From Streptosporangiales bacterium (lineage in GTDB: Bacteria > Actinomycetota > Actinomycetes > Streptosporangiales > WHSR01), in assembly GCA_009379995.1 (NCBI GenBank), contig WHSR01000044.1, positions 1 to 41,568 on the forward strand: DNA of 41,568 nt, in the 5' to 3' direction. Position numbers and translations under genes: made by a program. The notes below the pieces were generated by a model, which saw only the letters and a list, made by a program, of their open reading frames with translations, ran no database searches and was not told the origin of the DNA. Within the stretch, counting starts at the first letter, position 1, and each line of letters begins with the position of its first letter. Shown in pieces: positions 25,739 to 33,989 of this stretch.

Positions 25739-26956
25739 GTGCCCTCGACCCTGCCCGACGGTGAGACCGCGCCGCGCGACGGCGCGCTACCCGGTGCCGC
25801 CGTCGAACGGCTGGCTGAGCGGGCCTTCGGGTTCTATGTGCACGTCCCGTTCTGCGTGACGCGGTGCGGCTACTGCGACTTCAACACCTATACGGCGGCG
25901 GAGCTCGGCGGGGCGTCCCGGGAGTCATACCACGAGACCGTCGTCGCCGAGATCCGGCTCGCCCGGCGAACACTGGGGGACGCCGAGCTGCCGGTAAGGA
26001 CCGTGTTTTTCGGCGGGGGCACGCCCACGTTGCTGAGGGCGGAGGCGCTGGGGGCCATCACGCGCGCGATCGACGGCGAGTTCGGGCTCGCCCCGGCGGC
26101 CGAGGTCACCACCGAGGCCAACCCGGAGTCGGTCGACCGCGCCTCGCTCGACCGGCTGCGTGAGGCCGGGTTCACCCGGATCTCGTTCGGCATGCAGAGC
26201 GTCCGCCCGCACGTGCTGCAGGTCCTCGACCGTACACACACCCCGGGCCGTCCCGAGCGCTGCGTCGCCTGGGCCCGGGCCGCGGGCTTCGAACAGGTGA
26301 ACCTCGATCTCATCTACGGCACACCGGGCGAATCCACGGAAGACTGGCTGGCCAGCCTCGACGCGGCGCTGGCGGCCGCGCCGGACCACATCTCCGCCTA
26401 CGCGCTCATCGTGGAGGACGGCACCCGGCTCGCCGCCCGCATCCGGCGCGGCGAGCTGCCGGCACCGGATGACGAGGCGATGGCCGACCGGTACCTGATC
26501 GCCGAGGAGCGCCTGCTGGCCGCGAGCCTGCGCTGGTACGAGATCTCCAACTGGGCGGCCTCCGAGCGGGCGGTGTGCCGGCACAACCTCCTCTACTGGG
26601 CCGGGGATCACTGGTGGGGCGCCGGCCCCGGAGCGCACAGCCACATCGGCGGCGTTCGCTGGTGGAACGTCAAGCACCCCGCGGCGTACGCTCGGCGGCT
26701 GGCCGACGGACATAGCCCCGGCCAGGCCCGTGAGCTGCTGAGCCCGGAGGACCGACGCCTGGAACGGATCATGCTCGAGACGCGACTGGCCGAAGGTTGC
26801 CCGCTCGACCTGCTCACCGGGGACGGCCGGGCCGCGGCGGCCGGGTTGGTGGACGACGGACTGCTGAACCGTGCCGCCCACGTAGAGGGCCGAGCCGTGC
26901 TGACCCTGCGTGGGCGGCTGCTCGCCGACGCCGTCATTCGTGATCTTGCCCGGTAG
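25739..26956 (+). CDS. hemW: HemW, radical SAM heme chaperone
   Basis: 405 residues. The radical SAM cluster motif is VPFCVTRCGYCDF (C-x3-C-x2-C with the usual aromatic), followed by FFGGGTPTLL and an SAM-binding GMQSVRPHVLQVLDRTH region; the C-terminal HemN-C part contains HNLLYWAGDHWWGAGPGAHS. HemW binds heme and serves as a chaperone; relatives were formerly annotated as oxygen-independent coproporphyrinogen III oxidase. The location between lepA and hrcA is the usual actinobacterial place for hemW. GTG 25739 is used; no strong ribosome binding site. A large palindrome follows 11 bases after the stop. Confidence 0.92.
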   Translation: MPSTLPDGETAPRDGALPGAAVERLAERAFGFYVHVPFCVTRCGYCDFNTYTAAELGGASRESYHETVVAEIRLARRTLGDAELPVRTVFFGGGTPTLLRAEALGAITRAIDGEFGLAPAAEVTTEANPESVDRASLDRLREAGFTRISFGMQSVRPHVLQVLDRTHTPGRPERCVAWARAAGFEQVNLDLIYGTPGESTEDWLASLDAALAAAPDHISAYALIVEDGTRLAARIRRGELPAPDDEAMADRYLIAEERLLAASLRWYEISNWAASERAVCRHNLLYWAGDHWWGAGPGAHSHIGGVRWWNVKHPAAYARRLADGHSPGQARELLSPEDRRLERIMLETRLAEGCPLDLLTGDGRAAAAGLVDDGLLNRAAHVEGRAVLTLRGRLLADAVIRDLAR

Positions 26957-26967
26957 CTTCCCCTTGG

Positions 26968-27043
26968 CCCTCTCTTGGTCGTGATCTTGCAGAAATTTCA
27001 AGACCTATCTTGAAATTTCTGCAAGATCACGACCAAGAGAGGG
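26968..27043. repeat. perfect 36-bp inverted repeat with 4-nt loop between convergent genes
   Basis: 26968-27003 and 27008-27043 are exact reverse complements; the loop is CCTA. The arms contain GATCTTGCAGAAATTTC and are AT-richer than the surroundings. It sits between the 3' ends of hemW and the DUF4870 gene, where it could serve as a bidirectional terminator. The length and perfection exceed what termination needs, so a repetitive element or recent duplication is also possible. Confidence 0.85.
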
Positions 27044-27048
27044 AGGGC

Positions 27049-27750
27049 TTACTTCACCATCCGGATGTTGATCGGATAGCGGTACGCCTCGCCGCGGTTC
27101 GCGGCGAGAGTAGCGATGATCATGAAGATGATCGAGCCCACCGCGACGACGAAGAGAAGAACTATCCCGATCAGGATCAACGTCAAGATCCCCGACACGA
27201 GGTACGCGATGATCAGGGTGATCTGGAAGTTCAGCGCCTCCGCCGACTGGTCGCGGACGAAGGGCGACTCCTTGCCCTTGACGAAGAAGATGATGAGCGG
27301 GCCGAGGAATCCGGTGAAGATCCCGAGCAGGTGGCTCAGCATGCCGAACGTACGGTCGTCCTGTGTCATCGCGACCGCCGGGCCGTACCCCGGGTAACCC
27401 TGCGGCGGGCCGTAGGGATAGCCGGACTGGGCCGGGTATGCCGGCGGGGCGGCGTAGCCGGGCTGCCCTCCGTATCCGGGTGGCGGTGCCTGCCCTGGCT
27501 TCGCGCCATATCCCGGCTGCGGGGGAGTGGGCCCGGGCGGAGGACCGTACCCCGGCGCCGGACCAGAGGCCGGCGGTGGAGGACCAGACCCGGGTGGAGG
27601 ACCGGACGTTGGCGGCGGACCGTAGCCCGGCGACGGGGTCGCCGCATCGGGCGGCGCGGTCTCCCCAGGCGGCTGGCCCTGCCCTTCCGGCTGGCCCTGC
27701 CCTTCCGGCTGGGTGCCCTGTTCTGGGTTTTCTTCTGGCCTGTCTGTCAT
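27049..27750 (-). CDS. DUF4870 membrane protein with Pro/Gly/Tyr-rich N-terminus
   Basis: 233 residues. The first 120 or so are low complexity (PEGQGQ repeats, then many PGYGPPP-type units); the C-terminal 110 form a DUF4870/Tic20-like domain: TFGMLSHLLGIFTGFLGPLI, the conserved ESPFVRDQSAEALNFQ loop, and hydrophobic segments through IFMIIATLAANRGEAYRYP. Function unknown; these are small inner-membrane proteins. ATG 27750 has GAAGGGGAC upstream and a possible -10 box TAGGCT further up. It lies downstream of the DUF3097 gene on the same strand and ends next to the 36-bp palindrome. Confidence 0.82.
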   Translation of the reverse strand: MTDRPEENPEQGTQPEGQGQPEGQGQPPGETAPPDAATPSPGYGPPPTSGPPPGSGPPPPASGPAPGYGPPPGPTPPQPGYGAKPGQAPPPGYGGQPGYAAPPAYPAQSGYPYGPPQGYPGYGPAVAMTQDDRTFGMLSHLLGIFTGFLGPLIIFFVKGKESPFVRDQSAEALNFQITLIIAYLVSGILTLILIGIVLLFVVAVGSIIFMIIATLAANRGEAYRYPINIRMVK

Positions 27751-27803
27751 GTCGCCGTCCCCTTCGATGACGATGATCCGAGCCTAGTCGTTGCGGGGTC
27801 CCG

Positions 27804-28622
27804 TTAATGCTCAGCGGTGACGAAGTCGATGAGTTCCTCGACCCGGCCGAGCAGGGTCGGTTCCAGATCGGTGTACGTGCCGACCGCCGCCAGGATCCGC
27901 CGCCACGCGCCCGGTACATCGTCCGGCCAGCCCAACGCGGCGAGGACTCCTTCTTTCCAGGGAGTACCCCGCGGCACGTCGGGCCACCCACGGATGCCGA
28001 GCGCCGACGGCTTGACCGCCTGCCAGATGTCGACGAAGGGATGCCCGGTGACCAGCACGTACTCCGAACTCACCGCAGACGCGATCCGGCTCTCCTTGGA
28101 GCCGGGCACCAGGTGATCGACGAGTACGCCGAGCCGGCGTCCCGGACCCGGGTCGAACTCGGCGACGATGCTGGGAAGCTGGTCCACGCCTTCCAGGTAC
28201 TCCACCACCACACCCTCGACGCGCAGATCGTCGCCCCAGATCCGTTCGACGAGCTCCGCGTCGTGGACGCCTTCCACGTAGATGCGGCTTTCCCGGGCGA
28301 CCCGGGCGCGGAGTCCCTGGACCGCGACCGAGCCGGACGCGGTGCGATCTGGCCCCCGCGGCGCGCTGGGCCGCGGGCGGACGAGGGTGACCGGCTTGCC
28401 CTCGACGAGGAAACCGGTGGCGGGCAGCGGGAACACCCGCCTTCTGCCGAGGCGGTCCTCGCACGTAACCGCGTCCTGCTCCCAGCCTATGATCACACCA
28501 CAGAAGCCGCCGCCGGACTCCTCGACGACGAGGTCCCGTTCGGCGGGCACCTCCGGGATCTGTGGGCGGGTACGGCGACGGCCGTCCGCGAGGACGTCCG
28601 GCCCGTACTGCTTGCTGCGCAC
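27804..28622 (-). CDS. DUF3097 family protein
   Basis: About 272 residues of the actinobacterial DUF3097 family: YGPDVLADGRRRTRP at the start, GWEQDAVTCEDRLGRRRVFP, RIYVEGVHDAELVERIWGDD, LGVLVDHLVPGSKESRIA and TGHPFVDIWQAVKPSALG. The YVEGVHDAELVE and LVDHL segments resemble a TOPRIM-like fold, but this is an inference. GTG 28622 (VRSKQYGPDVLA) is preferred because the family begins there; the frame is open to 28670. Function not established. Confidence 0.85.
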   Translation of the reverse strand: MRSKQYGPDVLADGRRRTRPQIPEVPAERDLVVEESGGGFCGVIIGWEQDAVTCEDRLGRRRVFPLPATGFLVEGKPVTLVRPRPSAPRGPDRTASGSVAVQGLRARVARESRIYVEGVHDAELVERIWGDDLRVEGVVVEYLEGVDQLPSIVAEFDPGPGRRLGVLVDHLVPGSKESRIASAVSSEYVLVTGHPFVDIWQAVKPSALGIRGWPDVPRGTPWKEGVLAALGWPDDVPGAWRRILAAVGTYTDLEPTLLGRVEELIDFVTAEH

Positions 28623-28688
28623 GGGTTGGCACCGTACCCGATCGCTCGGTGGCGGTAGGGCACAACACACCTATTACCGGCGCACGCC

Positions 28689-29339
28689 CTACCGGGCGGG
28701 TGGCTGAGGCGGATACCCGGGCGACGGGCCGCCGCTCCGGTCGGCCTGCAGGCGGCGCCGGTGGTCGTTTCGCCGTATCGCCACGACGGCCACCATCACC
28801 CCGCCGGCCAGCACCCCGATGGCCGGAAGGACGAAGAGCGACGCAAGCCCCCCGAACAGGCCCCCGAAGAACCGTGCCATCCTCGGCGCCTCGCCGATCC
28901 TGTAGGTGGCTGCGACGTCGCCGGCGCTGGGTCGGCACACCACCTGGTAGTTCCCGGCCGCGGTGACGTCGATGACGTAGCGCAGGTCCCAGCTGACCCC
29001 GTCCCGAGTGACTTCGAAGGCATAGTCCGGTCTGGACACCCGGGCGTTTCCCCCCGAGGTCGAGGTGACCGCGCACTCGGCATCCGGCGCCGGGCCTTCG
29101 GACTCCGCGACGTAGATCGCCGGCTGCGGTTCGGGGGCCAGCCGAACGGTCACCGTCTCCCCGGCGCGGAACCGCTTCCCCAGGTCGCCCTCGGTGACGG
29201 CGGTGGCGAGGCCGTACGCGAAGCCGCCCACGCCGGCCAGCACGAGGACACCGGCGATCGCGCCGGCGACGACGTACCAACGTCGTCTCGGCCGTAGCTC
29301 GGCGGGGTCCACCCGGATCGGAGCGTGTGGGGGGTACAT
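28689..29339 (-). CDS. two-TM membrane protein of unknown function
   Basis: 216 residues. A short cytoplasmic N-terminus, first membrane helix (WYVVAGAIAGVLVLAGVGGFAYG, split here only by my quotation limits; residues about 22-45), then an extracytoplasmic beta-rich domain of about 110 residues with paired cysteines (AECAVTS and QVVCRPSAG), a second helix (LFVLPAIGVLAGGVMVAVVA) and a basic, Pro-rich tail. ATG 29339 follows GGGAG. It is divergent from the DUF5808 gene and upstream of DUF3097. I do not recognise a family with confidence; the two cysteines suggest an extracellular disulfide. Confidence 0.7.
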   Translation of the reverse strand: MYPPHAPIRVDPAELRPRRRWYVVAGAIAGVLVLAGVGGFAYGLATAVTEGDLGKRFRAGETVTVRLAPEPQPAIYVAESEGPAPDAECAVTSTSGGNARVSRPDYAFEVTRDGVSWDLRYVIDVTAAGNYQVVCRPSAGDVAATYRIGEAPRMARFFGGLFGGLASLFVLPAIGVLAGGVMVAVVAIRRNDHRRRLQADRSGGPSPGYPPQPPAR

Positions 29340-29388
29340 CGGACTCCCATCGCGTTCACGTCTTACCCGGCCGGTCCCGAGACGACGC

Positions 29389-29403
29389 TAATCTTGCCGT
29401 ATG
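29389..29403 (+). promoter_or_regulatory. candidate leaderless promoter of the DUF5808 gene (TAATCT)
   Basis: TAATCT at 29389-29394, six bases (TGCCGT), then ATG 29401. No Shine-Dalgarno is present. This again fits the TANNNT-N6-start leaderless pattern. Confidence 0.45.
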
Positions 29404-29700
29404 GGGCGCGTAGAGAAGGCGGTCGCGGCGGGAATTGCCGCGCTCGTGGCCGCGGCGGTGGCAACCGAACTGCGCAAGCCTCCGGACCAGCGTGCCTGGC
29501 ATGGCAGGGTCGTGGGCGTCCCGTACGACCTCCGCCCACCCACGCCGGGGCGGGTGCGGGCCGCGCTGTGGGACCCGACGAACGACCGGATCCTGATCCC
29601 GCACGTGTTCGGGGTCGGGTGGAGCATCAACTTCGCGGCGATCTTTCGCCGGCTCTCCGGCCGGCGAAAGATCCTTTCGCGGGGCCGTCACAGCGGTTAG
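29401..29700 (+). CDS. DUF5808 domain protein
   Basis: A 99-residue protein with an N-terminal hydrophobic segment (VAAGIAALVAAAVATELR) and the DUF5808 core: VVGVPYDLRPPTPGRVRAA, LWDPTNDRILIPHVFGVGWS and the GWSINFAAIF end. Function unknown. After the conserved core the C-terminal tail is basic and lies over a perfect 14-bp inverted repeat (29640-29673), so it may be constrained by the RNA rather than by the protein. It has a leaderless-type start and lies 42 nt before CIRCE. Confidence 0.82.
   Translation: MGRVEKAVAAGIAALVAAAVATELRKPPDQRAWHGRVVGVPYDLRPPTPGRVRAALWDPTNDRILIPHVFGVGWSINFAAIFRRLSGRRKILSRGRHSG
29640..29673 (+). terminator. 14-bp perfect hairpin inside the DUF5808 3' end, upstream of CIRCE
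   Basis: 29640-29653 (GATCTTTCGCCGGC) pairs perfectly with 29660-29673 across a 6-nt loop. It lies in the last codons of the DUF5808 gene, 27 nt before its stop and 70 nt before CIRCE. It may act as an attenuator or a terminator shielding hrcA; no T-tract follows. Confidence 0.45.
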
Positions 29701-29742
29701 GTCGGATGGGTAACTCCATAAGCCACGTCCTGCCCCGTACAC

Positions 29743-29769
29743 TTGGCACTCGGGAGCGACGAGTGCCAA
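29743..29769 (+). promoter_or_regulatory. CIRCE element, HrcA operator
   Basis: TTGGCACTC, nine bases, GAGTGCCAA: a perfect CIRCE inverted repeat (consensus TTAGCACTC-N9-GAGTGCTAA). TACACT at 29738-29743 is a candidate -10 box immediately upstream, so HrcA would cover the transcription start. The right arm runs into AAGGAGGTG, the hrcA ribosome binding site, so the operator is also in the leader RNA. Confidence 0.92.
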
Positions 29770-29782
29770 GGAGGTGACCGCG

Positions 29783-30796
29783 GTGCTCGACGACCGCAAG
29801 CTGGCGGTGCTGCGTGCCATCATCGAGGACTACGTGTCCACCAACGAGCCGGTGGGCTCGAAGGTACTTGTCGGGCGCCACAACCTCGATGTGTCACCGG
29901 CAACCATCCGCAACGACATGGCGGTGTTGGAGGAGCAGGGTTACATCAGCCAGCCGCACACAAGCGCGGGACGCATACCCACCGACAAGGGTTACCGGCT
30001 CTTCGTGGACAAGCTGACGACTATCAGGCCGCTATCGGCGGCCGAGCGGCGCGCCATCGACACGTTCCTGTACGGTGCGGTCGACCTTGACGACGTGGTC
30101 AGCCGTACGGTGCGGCTGCTCGCACAGCTCACCCGTCAGGTCGCCGTGGTGCAGTACCCGTCGCTCCTGCGTTCCACCGTCCGTCACGTCGAGCTCGTGC
30201 GGCTTGCTCCGCAGCGCCTCATGCTGGTGCTCATCACGAACACCGGACGGGTGGAGCAACGGGTGATCGAATGCCCCGAACCCGTCGACGAGGACTCGGT
30301 CGCCCACCTGCGGGAGGTTCTCAACACCTGCCTCGCCGGACAGGAGGTCGGCGAGGCGCAGAACACGGTCGTTGACCTGCCGGAGCGGCTTCCCGCGGCG
30401 GAGAGGCCGACGGCCGCGGCCGTTTTGGCGGTCCTTCTCGATACGCTGGTGGAGCGACACGACGAGAAGGTGGTGTTCGGAGGGGCCGCCAACCTCGCCG
30501 CGGCGGACTTCTCGCCGAGTATGCGGGAGGTACTCGAGGCGCTGGAGGAGCAGGTCGTACTGATGCGTCTGCTCGGGGAGGTGGGCGATCCCTTTACGCT
30601 GACCGTGCGCATTGGCTCGGAGAACCAGTTCGAGGGCCTGCGCAGGGCCTCGATCGTGTCGACAGGGTACGGCGTCGGTGACCAGGTGCTGGCGAAGCTC
30701 GGTGTCCTGGGTCCGACTCGGATGGATTATCCAAGCACCATGGGAGCTGTACGCGCAGTGGCAAGGTACGTCGGCCAGATCCTCGCGGAGTCTTAG
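29783..30796 (+). CDS. hrcA: heat-inducible transcription repressor HrcA
   Basis: 337 residues: N-terminal winged helix ([53 protein letters not shown]) and a C-terminal GAF-like domain ending [19 protein letters not shown] ([14 protein letters not shown]). HrcA represses chaperone genes by binding CIRCE, assisted by GroE. A CIRCE element precedes it, so it is autoregulated. GTG 29783 is chosen because AAGGAGGTG at 29768-29776 lies seven bases away; GTG 29774 would overlap that site. The stop overlaps the dnaJ start (TAGTG). Confidence 0.96.
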   Translation: MLDDRKLAVLRAIIEDYVSTNEPVGSKVLVGRHNLDVSPATIRNDMAVLEEQGYISQPHTSAGRIPTDKGYRLFVDKLTTIRPLSAAERRAIDTFLYGAVDLDDVVSRTVRLLAQLTRQVAVVQYPSLLRSTVRHVELVRLAPQRLMLVLITNTGRVEQRVIECPEPVDEDSVAHLREVLNTCLAGQEVGEAQNTVVDLPERLPAAERPTAAAVLAVLLDTLVERHDEKVVFGGAANLAAADFSPSMREVLEALEEQVVLMRLLGEVGDPFTLTVRIGSENQFEGLRRASIVSTGYGVGDQVLAKLGVLGPTRMDYPSTMGAVRAVARYVGQILAES

Positions 30797-31923
30797 TGGC
30801 AAAGGACTACTACGCGGTTCTCGGAGTCCGCCGGGACGCCAACCAGGACGAAGTCAAGAGGGCCTACCGGCGGCTTGCCCGGGAACTCCACCCCGACGTC
30901 AATCCCGACCCGGAGACCCAGGAGAGGTTCAAGGAGGTCACGCAGGCCTACGAGGTCCTCTCCGACCCGGAGAAACGCCAGATGTACGACCTGGGCGTCG
31001 ATCCGTTCGCGAGCGCCCGGGCGGGGCCGTCCGGCTTCGACGCCGGGTTCCCTTTCAGCGACATCATGGACGCGTTCTTCGGTACGGCGACCTCGCGGGG
31101 GCCGCGGACCAGGGCACGCCGTGGGCGCAACGCGACCATACGGGTCGAACTCGACCTCGCCGAGGCCGCGTTCGGCACCACCCGCGACCTGAGCGTCGAC
31201 ACCGCGATCGTGTGTCCGACCTGTGAGGGCGGGGGTACCGCGCCCGGTACCCAGCCGGTCACCTGCGACATGTGCGGCGGCCGGGGTGAGGTGAGCCAGG
31301 TCACCCGGTCCTTCTTGGGCCAGGTGATGACCTCACGTCCGTGCCCCCAGTGCGGAGGCTACGGCACCATGATCCGCAACCCGTGCCCGGAGTGCTCCGG
31401 TGACGGACGGGTCCGGACCCGCCGGACGATCAAGGTCCGCATTCCCGCGGGCGTCGACGACGGGACGCACATCCAGCTCGCCGGGGAGGGTGAGGTCGGC
31501 CCGGCCGGCGGACCGCCGGGTGACCTCTTCCTCGAGATCGTGGAGCGCCCCCATCCGGTCTTCGAGCGCCGGGGCGACGACCTGCACTGCACGGTACAGA
31601 TACCGGTGACCGCGGCCGCGCTGGGCACCGCGCTCACGCTGGAGACCCTCGACGGCAGCGAGGAGATCGACATCCGGTCGGGCACCCAGTCGGGTCAGGT
31701 GATCACCTTGCACGGCCGAGGCACCCGGCATCTCAACGAGTCCGGCCGCGGCGACCTCATCATCCACGTGGGGGTCGAGACGCCGACGAGGCTCGACCCC
31801 GAACAGGAGGAGCTGCTGCGCCAGCTGGCGAAGCTTCGCGGCGAGGAGCGTCCACCCGCCCGGTTCACCCGCGGTCAACAGGGCTTCTTCTCCCGGCTCC
31901 GCGACGCCTGGGGCGGTCGCTGA
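30796..31923 (+). CDS. dnaJ: chaperone DnaJ (second-copy actinobacterial DnaJ2 type)
   Basis: 375 residues: J domain with HPD in LHPDVNPDP, a short Gly/Phe region, four zinc motifs (CPTCEGGGT, CDMCGGRGE, CPQCGGYGT, CPECSGDGR) and C-terminal peptide-binding domains. It delivers unfolded proteins to DnaK. Linkage with hrcA rather than dnaK-grpE marks the second actinobacterial DnaJ. GTG 30796 overlaps the hrcA stop by one base, so it is translationally coupled and under CIRCE control. rsmE follows after 18 nt. Confidence 0.95.
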   Translation: MAKDYYAVLGVRRDANQDEVKRAYRRLARELHPDVNPDPETQERFKEVTQAYEVLSDPEKRQMYDLGVDPFASARAGPSGFDAGFPFSDIMDAFFGTATSRGPRTRARRGRNATIRVELDLAEAAFGTTRDLSVDTAIVCPTCEGGGTAPGTQPVTCDMCGGRGEVSQVTRSFLGQVMTSRPCPQCGGYGTMIRNPCPECSGDGRVRTRRTIKVRIPAGVDDGTHIQLAGEGEVGPAGGPPGDLFLEIVERPHPVFERRGDDLHCTVQIPVTAAALGTALTLETLDGSEEIDIRSGTQSGQVITLHGRGTRHLNESGRGDLIIHVGVETPTRLDPEQEELLRQLAKLRGEERPPARFTRGQQGFFSRLRDAWGGR

Positions 31924-31941
31924 GGGGACCGGTGCGATTCG

Positions 31942-32673
31942 GTGAGCGTGCCGATGTTCCTCGCGGAGCGCCCGCTGCTCGCTGACGACCACGTCGTCTT
32001 GGCGGGGCCCGAGGGTAGGCACGCGGCGACGGTACGGCGCCTGAGGCCGGGGGAGCGCGTCGACCTCACCGACGGCGCGGGCTTCGTCGCCGAATGCGTC
32101 GTGACCCGTGGCGGACGCGACTTGCTCGAGCTGGACGTGCGGGCGCGGCGGGAGGAGCCGCCGCCCACCCCTCGGCTCGTGGTCGTGCAGGCCCTCGCCA
32201 AGGGCGACCGAGCCGAGGGCGCGGTGGAGGCGATGACCGAGGTCGGCGTGGACGTGATCGTCCCCTGGTCGGCGAGCCGATGCGTTGCCCAGTGGCGCGG
32301 AGAGCGGGGTGCGAAGGCACTCGCCCGCTGGCGATCCACGGCGCGGGAGGCGGCGAAGCAGTCGCGGCGCCCGTGGCTGCCCGAGGTGACCGAACTCACA
32401 TCGACCGAGGCCGTCGCGCGTCTACTGGCGGACGCCGAAAGCGCGGCGGTCCTGGCCGAGGGCTCCTCCACCCCCTTCGCCTCGCTGTCGTTGCCCCGGC
32501 ACGGCAGCGTTGTAGTGGTGGTCGGGCCGGAGGGCGGGATCAGCGAGGCTGAGCTGCGTACCTTCGAGTCCGTGGGCGCGAAGACGGCGCGGCTCGGGCC
32601 GACGGTGTTGCGTACGTCGACCGCCGGCGTCGCGGCGGCCGCGGTGGCGCTGGCCCGCTGCGGCCGCTGGTAG
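31942..32673 (+). CDS. rsmE: 16S rRNA m3U1498 methyltransferase RsmE
   Basis: 243 residues of SPOUT fold: an N-terminal PUA-like part (MFLAERPLLADDHVVLAGPE, HAATVRRLRPGE) and a trefoil-knot C-terminus with VVVVVGPEGGISEAEL and LGPTVLRTSTAGVAAAAVAL. It methylates N3 of U1498 in 16S rRNA. Third gene of the hrcA-dnaJ-rsmE cluster, as in most actinobacteria. GTG 31942 is used; GTG 31948 and ATG 31954 are close alternatives. It converges with the sigma-partner gene, 22 nt away. Confidence 0.9.
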   Translation: MSVPMFLAERPLLADDHVVLAGPEGRHAATVRRLRPGERVDLTDGAGFVAECVVTRGGRDLLELDVRARREEPPPTPRLVVVQALAKGDRAEGAVEAMTEVGVDVIVPWSASRCVAQWRGERGAKALARWRSTAREAAKQSRRPWLPEVTELTSTEAVARLLADAESAAVLAEGSSTPFASLSLPRHGSVVVVVGPEGGISEAELRTFESVGAKTARLGPTVLRTSTAGVAAAAVALARCGRW

Positions 32674-32679
32674 TACCGG

Positions 32680-32693
32680 CCCTCCAAAGAGGG
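32680..32693. terminator. small hairpin between convergent rsmE and the sigma-partner gene
   Basis: CCCTC (32680-32684) and GAGGG (32689-32693) flank CAAA. It is the only hairpin seen in the 22-nt gap. The stem is short, so the call is weak. Confidence 0.25.
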
Positions 32694-32695
32694 GG

Positions 32696-33352
32696 TTACG
32701 GCGACGAGGACGTCGGGGAGGGGTCGGTGGGCGTCGGCGAGGTGCACTCCTCGCTGGGGGACGACGCAGCACAACCGGATGGTGACGTCGTGGGTGTGAC
32801 GGTAGCGGTCGGTGTCGAACCGGGCGCGCAGCTCGGTCCCGTCGATGGCGTGGGCGATGGCGACGGTTCGGTCGACGGCCCCGAGGGCGGCGCGGTCCTG
32901 GTTCTCGCCCCCGGGCTCTTGGCCGACGCGGGGTAGCACCTCACCGTGAACAGTCCACCGGGCTCCGTCGCCGTGGCCGAGGGCTCCTGTGTGGCGCCGT
33001 CGCTCCCCTTCGTTTCTTCTTGCGTCTTGCCCTCGCCGGTGGACGGCTTCTGCCCGGCGATCGGAGCGTTCGAGGTCCCCGGAACGGCCGGCCGGGCGCC
33101 AAGACGTTCGCCGGCCACCTGTTGCAGGAGAGGGGCGGCTACGGTTGCGCTTCCGGCCACCGCTACAGCTCCGAGGGCCGCGAGGGCCGGCTTCAGCCAC
33201 CAGCTGGAGAAAAGGACTCGACGGATGCGCCGCTTCTCCACCCGGTTACGGATGCGCTGCAGACCGTCGCCAGAGGGGACGATCGAATCCACCTCCGCCT
33301 GGAGCACGCGACGGAGGCGCTCTCCGTACTCGTCGTGCGGATCAATCGTCAT
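32696..33352 (-). CDS. membrane protein, probable partner (anti-sigma) of the ECF sigma factor
   Basis: 218 residues: a cytoplasmic N-terminus of about 45 residues (DPHDEYGERLRRVLQAEVDS, then PSGDGLQRIRNRVEKRR), one membrane segment (SWWLKPALAALGAVAVAGSA), then a long extracytoplasmic Ser/Thr/Pro-rich tail. The start overlaps the sigma gene stop (ATGA), the usual sigma/anti-sigma arrangement, so a regulatory role is inferred. No HxxxCxxC anti-sigma zinc motif is present. The tail holds four cysteines (VRCYP, PSCAP, SGCAA, EECTS), which could form disulfides or act as a redox sensor. No catalytic domain seen. Confidence 0.65.
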   Translation of the reverse strand: MTIDPHDEYGERLRRVLQAEVDSIVPSGDGLQRIRNRVEKRRIRRVLFSSWWLKPALAALGAVAVAGSATVAAPLLQQVAGERLGARPAVPGTSNAPIAGQKPSTGEGKTQEETKGSDGATQEPSATATEPGGLFTVRCYPASAKSPGARTRTAPPSGPSTEPSPSPTPSTGPSCAPGSTPTATVTPTTSPSGCAASSPSEECTSPTPTDPSPTSSSP

Positions 33353-33939
33353 GACAGTTGCTCCAGAACCAAGCGAAGCGCCGCCATCCCACGCGCGGTG
33401 TGACTCTTGACAGCACCGCGGCTGATGCCCATTGCCTCGGCGATCTGCGCTTCCGAGAAGTCGGCGTAGTAACGGAGGACGAGCGCCTCGCGCTGGCGGA
33501 TGGGCAGCTCACGAAGCGCATCCACGACCGCTGTACGTTCGATGGCGCCCATGGCGCCGTGCTCAGCGCTCGGCGCGTCCGGGGTTGCCTTGGGGGCGTA
33601 CTTGTCCACGACGGCCCGGTGCCGCAACACCGAACGGGAACGGTTGACGACCGACTGCCGGAGATAGGCGAGAGCCTTCTCCGGGTCGCGCAGGCGGCGC
33701 CACGCTCCGTGCATGGCAACGAACGCGTCCTGCACAACCTCCTCCGCCGTTGCTACGTCACGTACCAGCAGTACGGCGAGGCGCACCAACGAGCGGTAGT
33801 TTTCGCCATACAGCGTCGTGACAGCCTTGTCTGCGTCCCACTCGACCGAGTCAGCCGCGCTGGCCTTACCCTCGGCCACCAGGGTCTCGGTCACATCGGT
33901 GTGACGCGTACCCTCGGCGTCCGGTTTACGAGAGGGCAT
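33349..33939 (-). CDS. ECF sigma factor, SigE family
   Basis: 196 residues. Region 2 (LYGENYRSLVRLAVLLVRDV, EEVVQDAFVAMHGAW) and region 4 (LPIRQREALVLRYYADFSEA, IAEAMGISRGAVKSHTARGM) are complete, matching the actinobacterial SigE-type (Strep) ECF group. It directs RNA polymerase to stress or envelope promoters. Coupled (ATGA) to a membrane protein that may control it. ATG 33939 has GAGG close upstream. It is divergent from the HIT gene, and a candidate ECF promoter lies in the shared 194-nt gap. Confidence 0.9.
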   Translation of the reverse strand: MPSRKPDAEGTRHTDVTETLVAEGKASAADSVEWDADKAVTTLYGENYRSLVRLAVLLVRDVATAEEVVQDAFVAMHGAWRRLRDPEKALAYLRQSVVNRSRSVLRHRAVVDKYAPKATPDAPSAEHGAMGAIERTAVVDALRELPIRQREALVLRYYADFSEAQIAEAMGISRGAVKSHTARGMAALRLVLEQLS

Positions 33940-33989
33940 GACCTCGACTCATATGGCTCGCAGTCACTCCAGGAAGCCCTTGGGAGGCG

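Noticed and set aside
26925..27050. Mirror-image frames starting MKFLQDHDQER on both strands at the palindrome
   Set aside because: Both arise from the same inverted repeat; the apparent similarity of two proteins is only the repeat read in each direction.
31875..33200. Minus-strand 441-codon frame over rsmE and the sigma-partner gene
   Set aside because: Antisense to RsmE with no family features.
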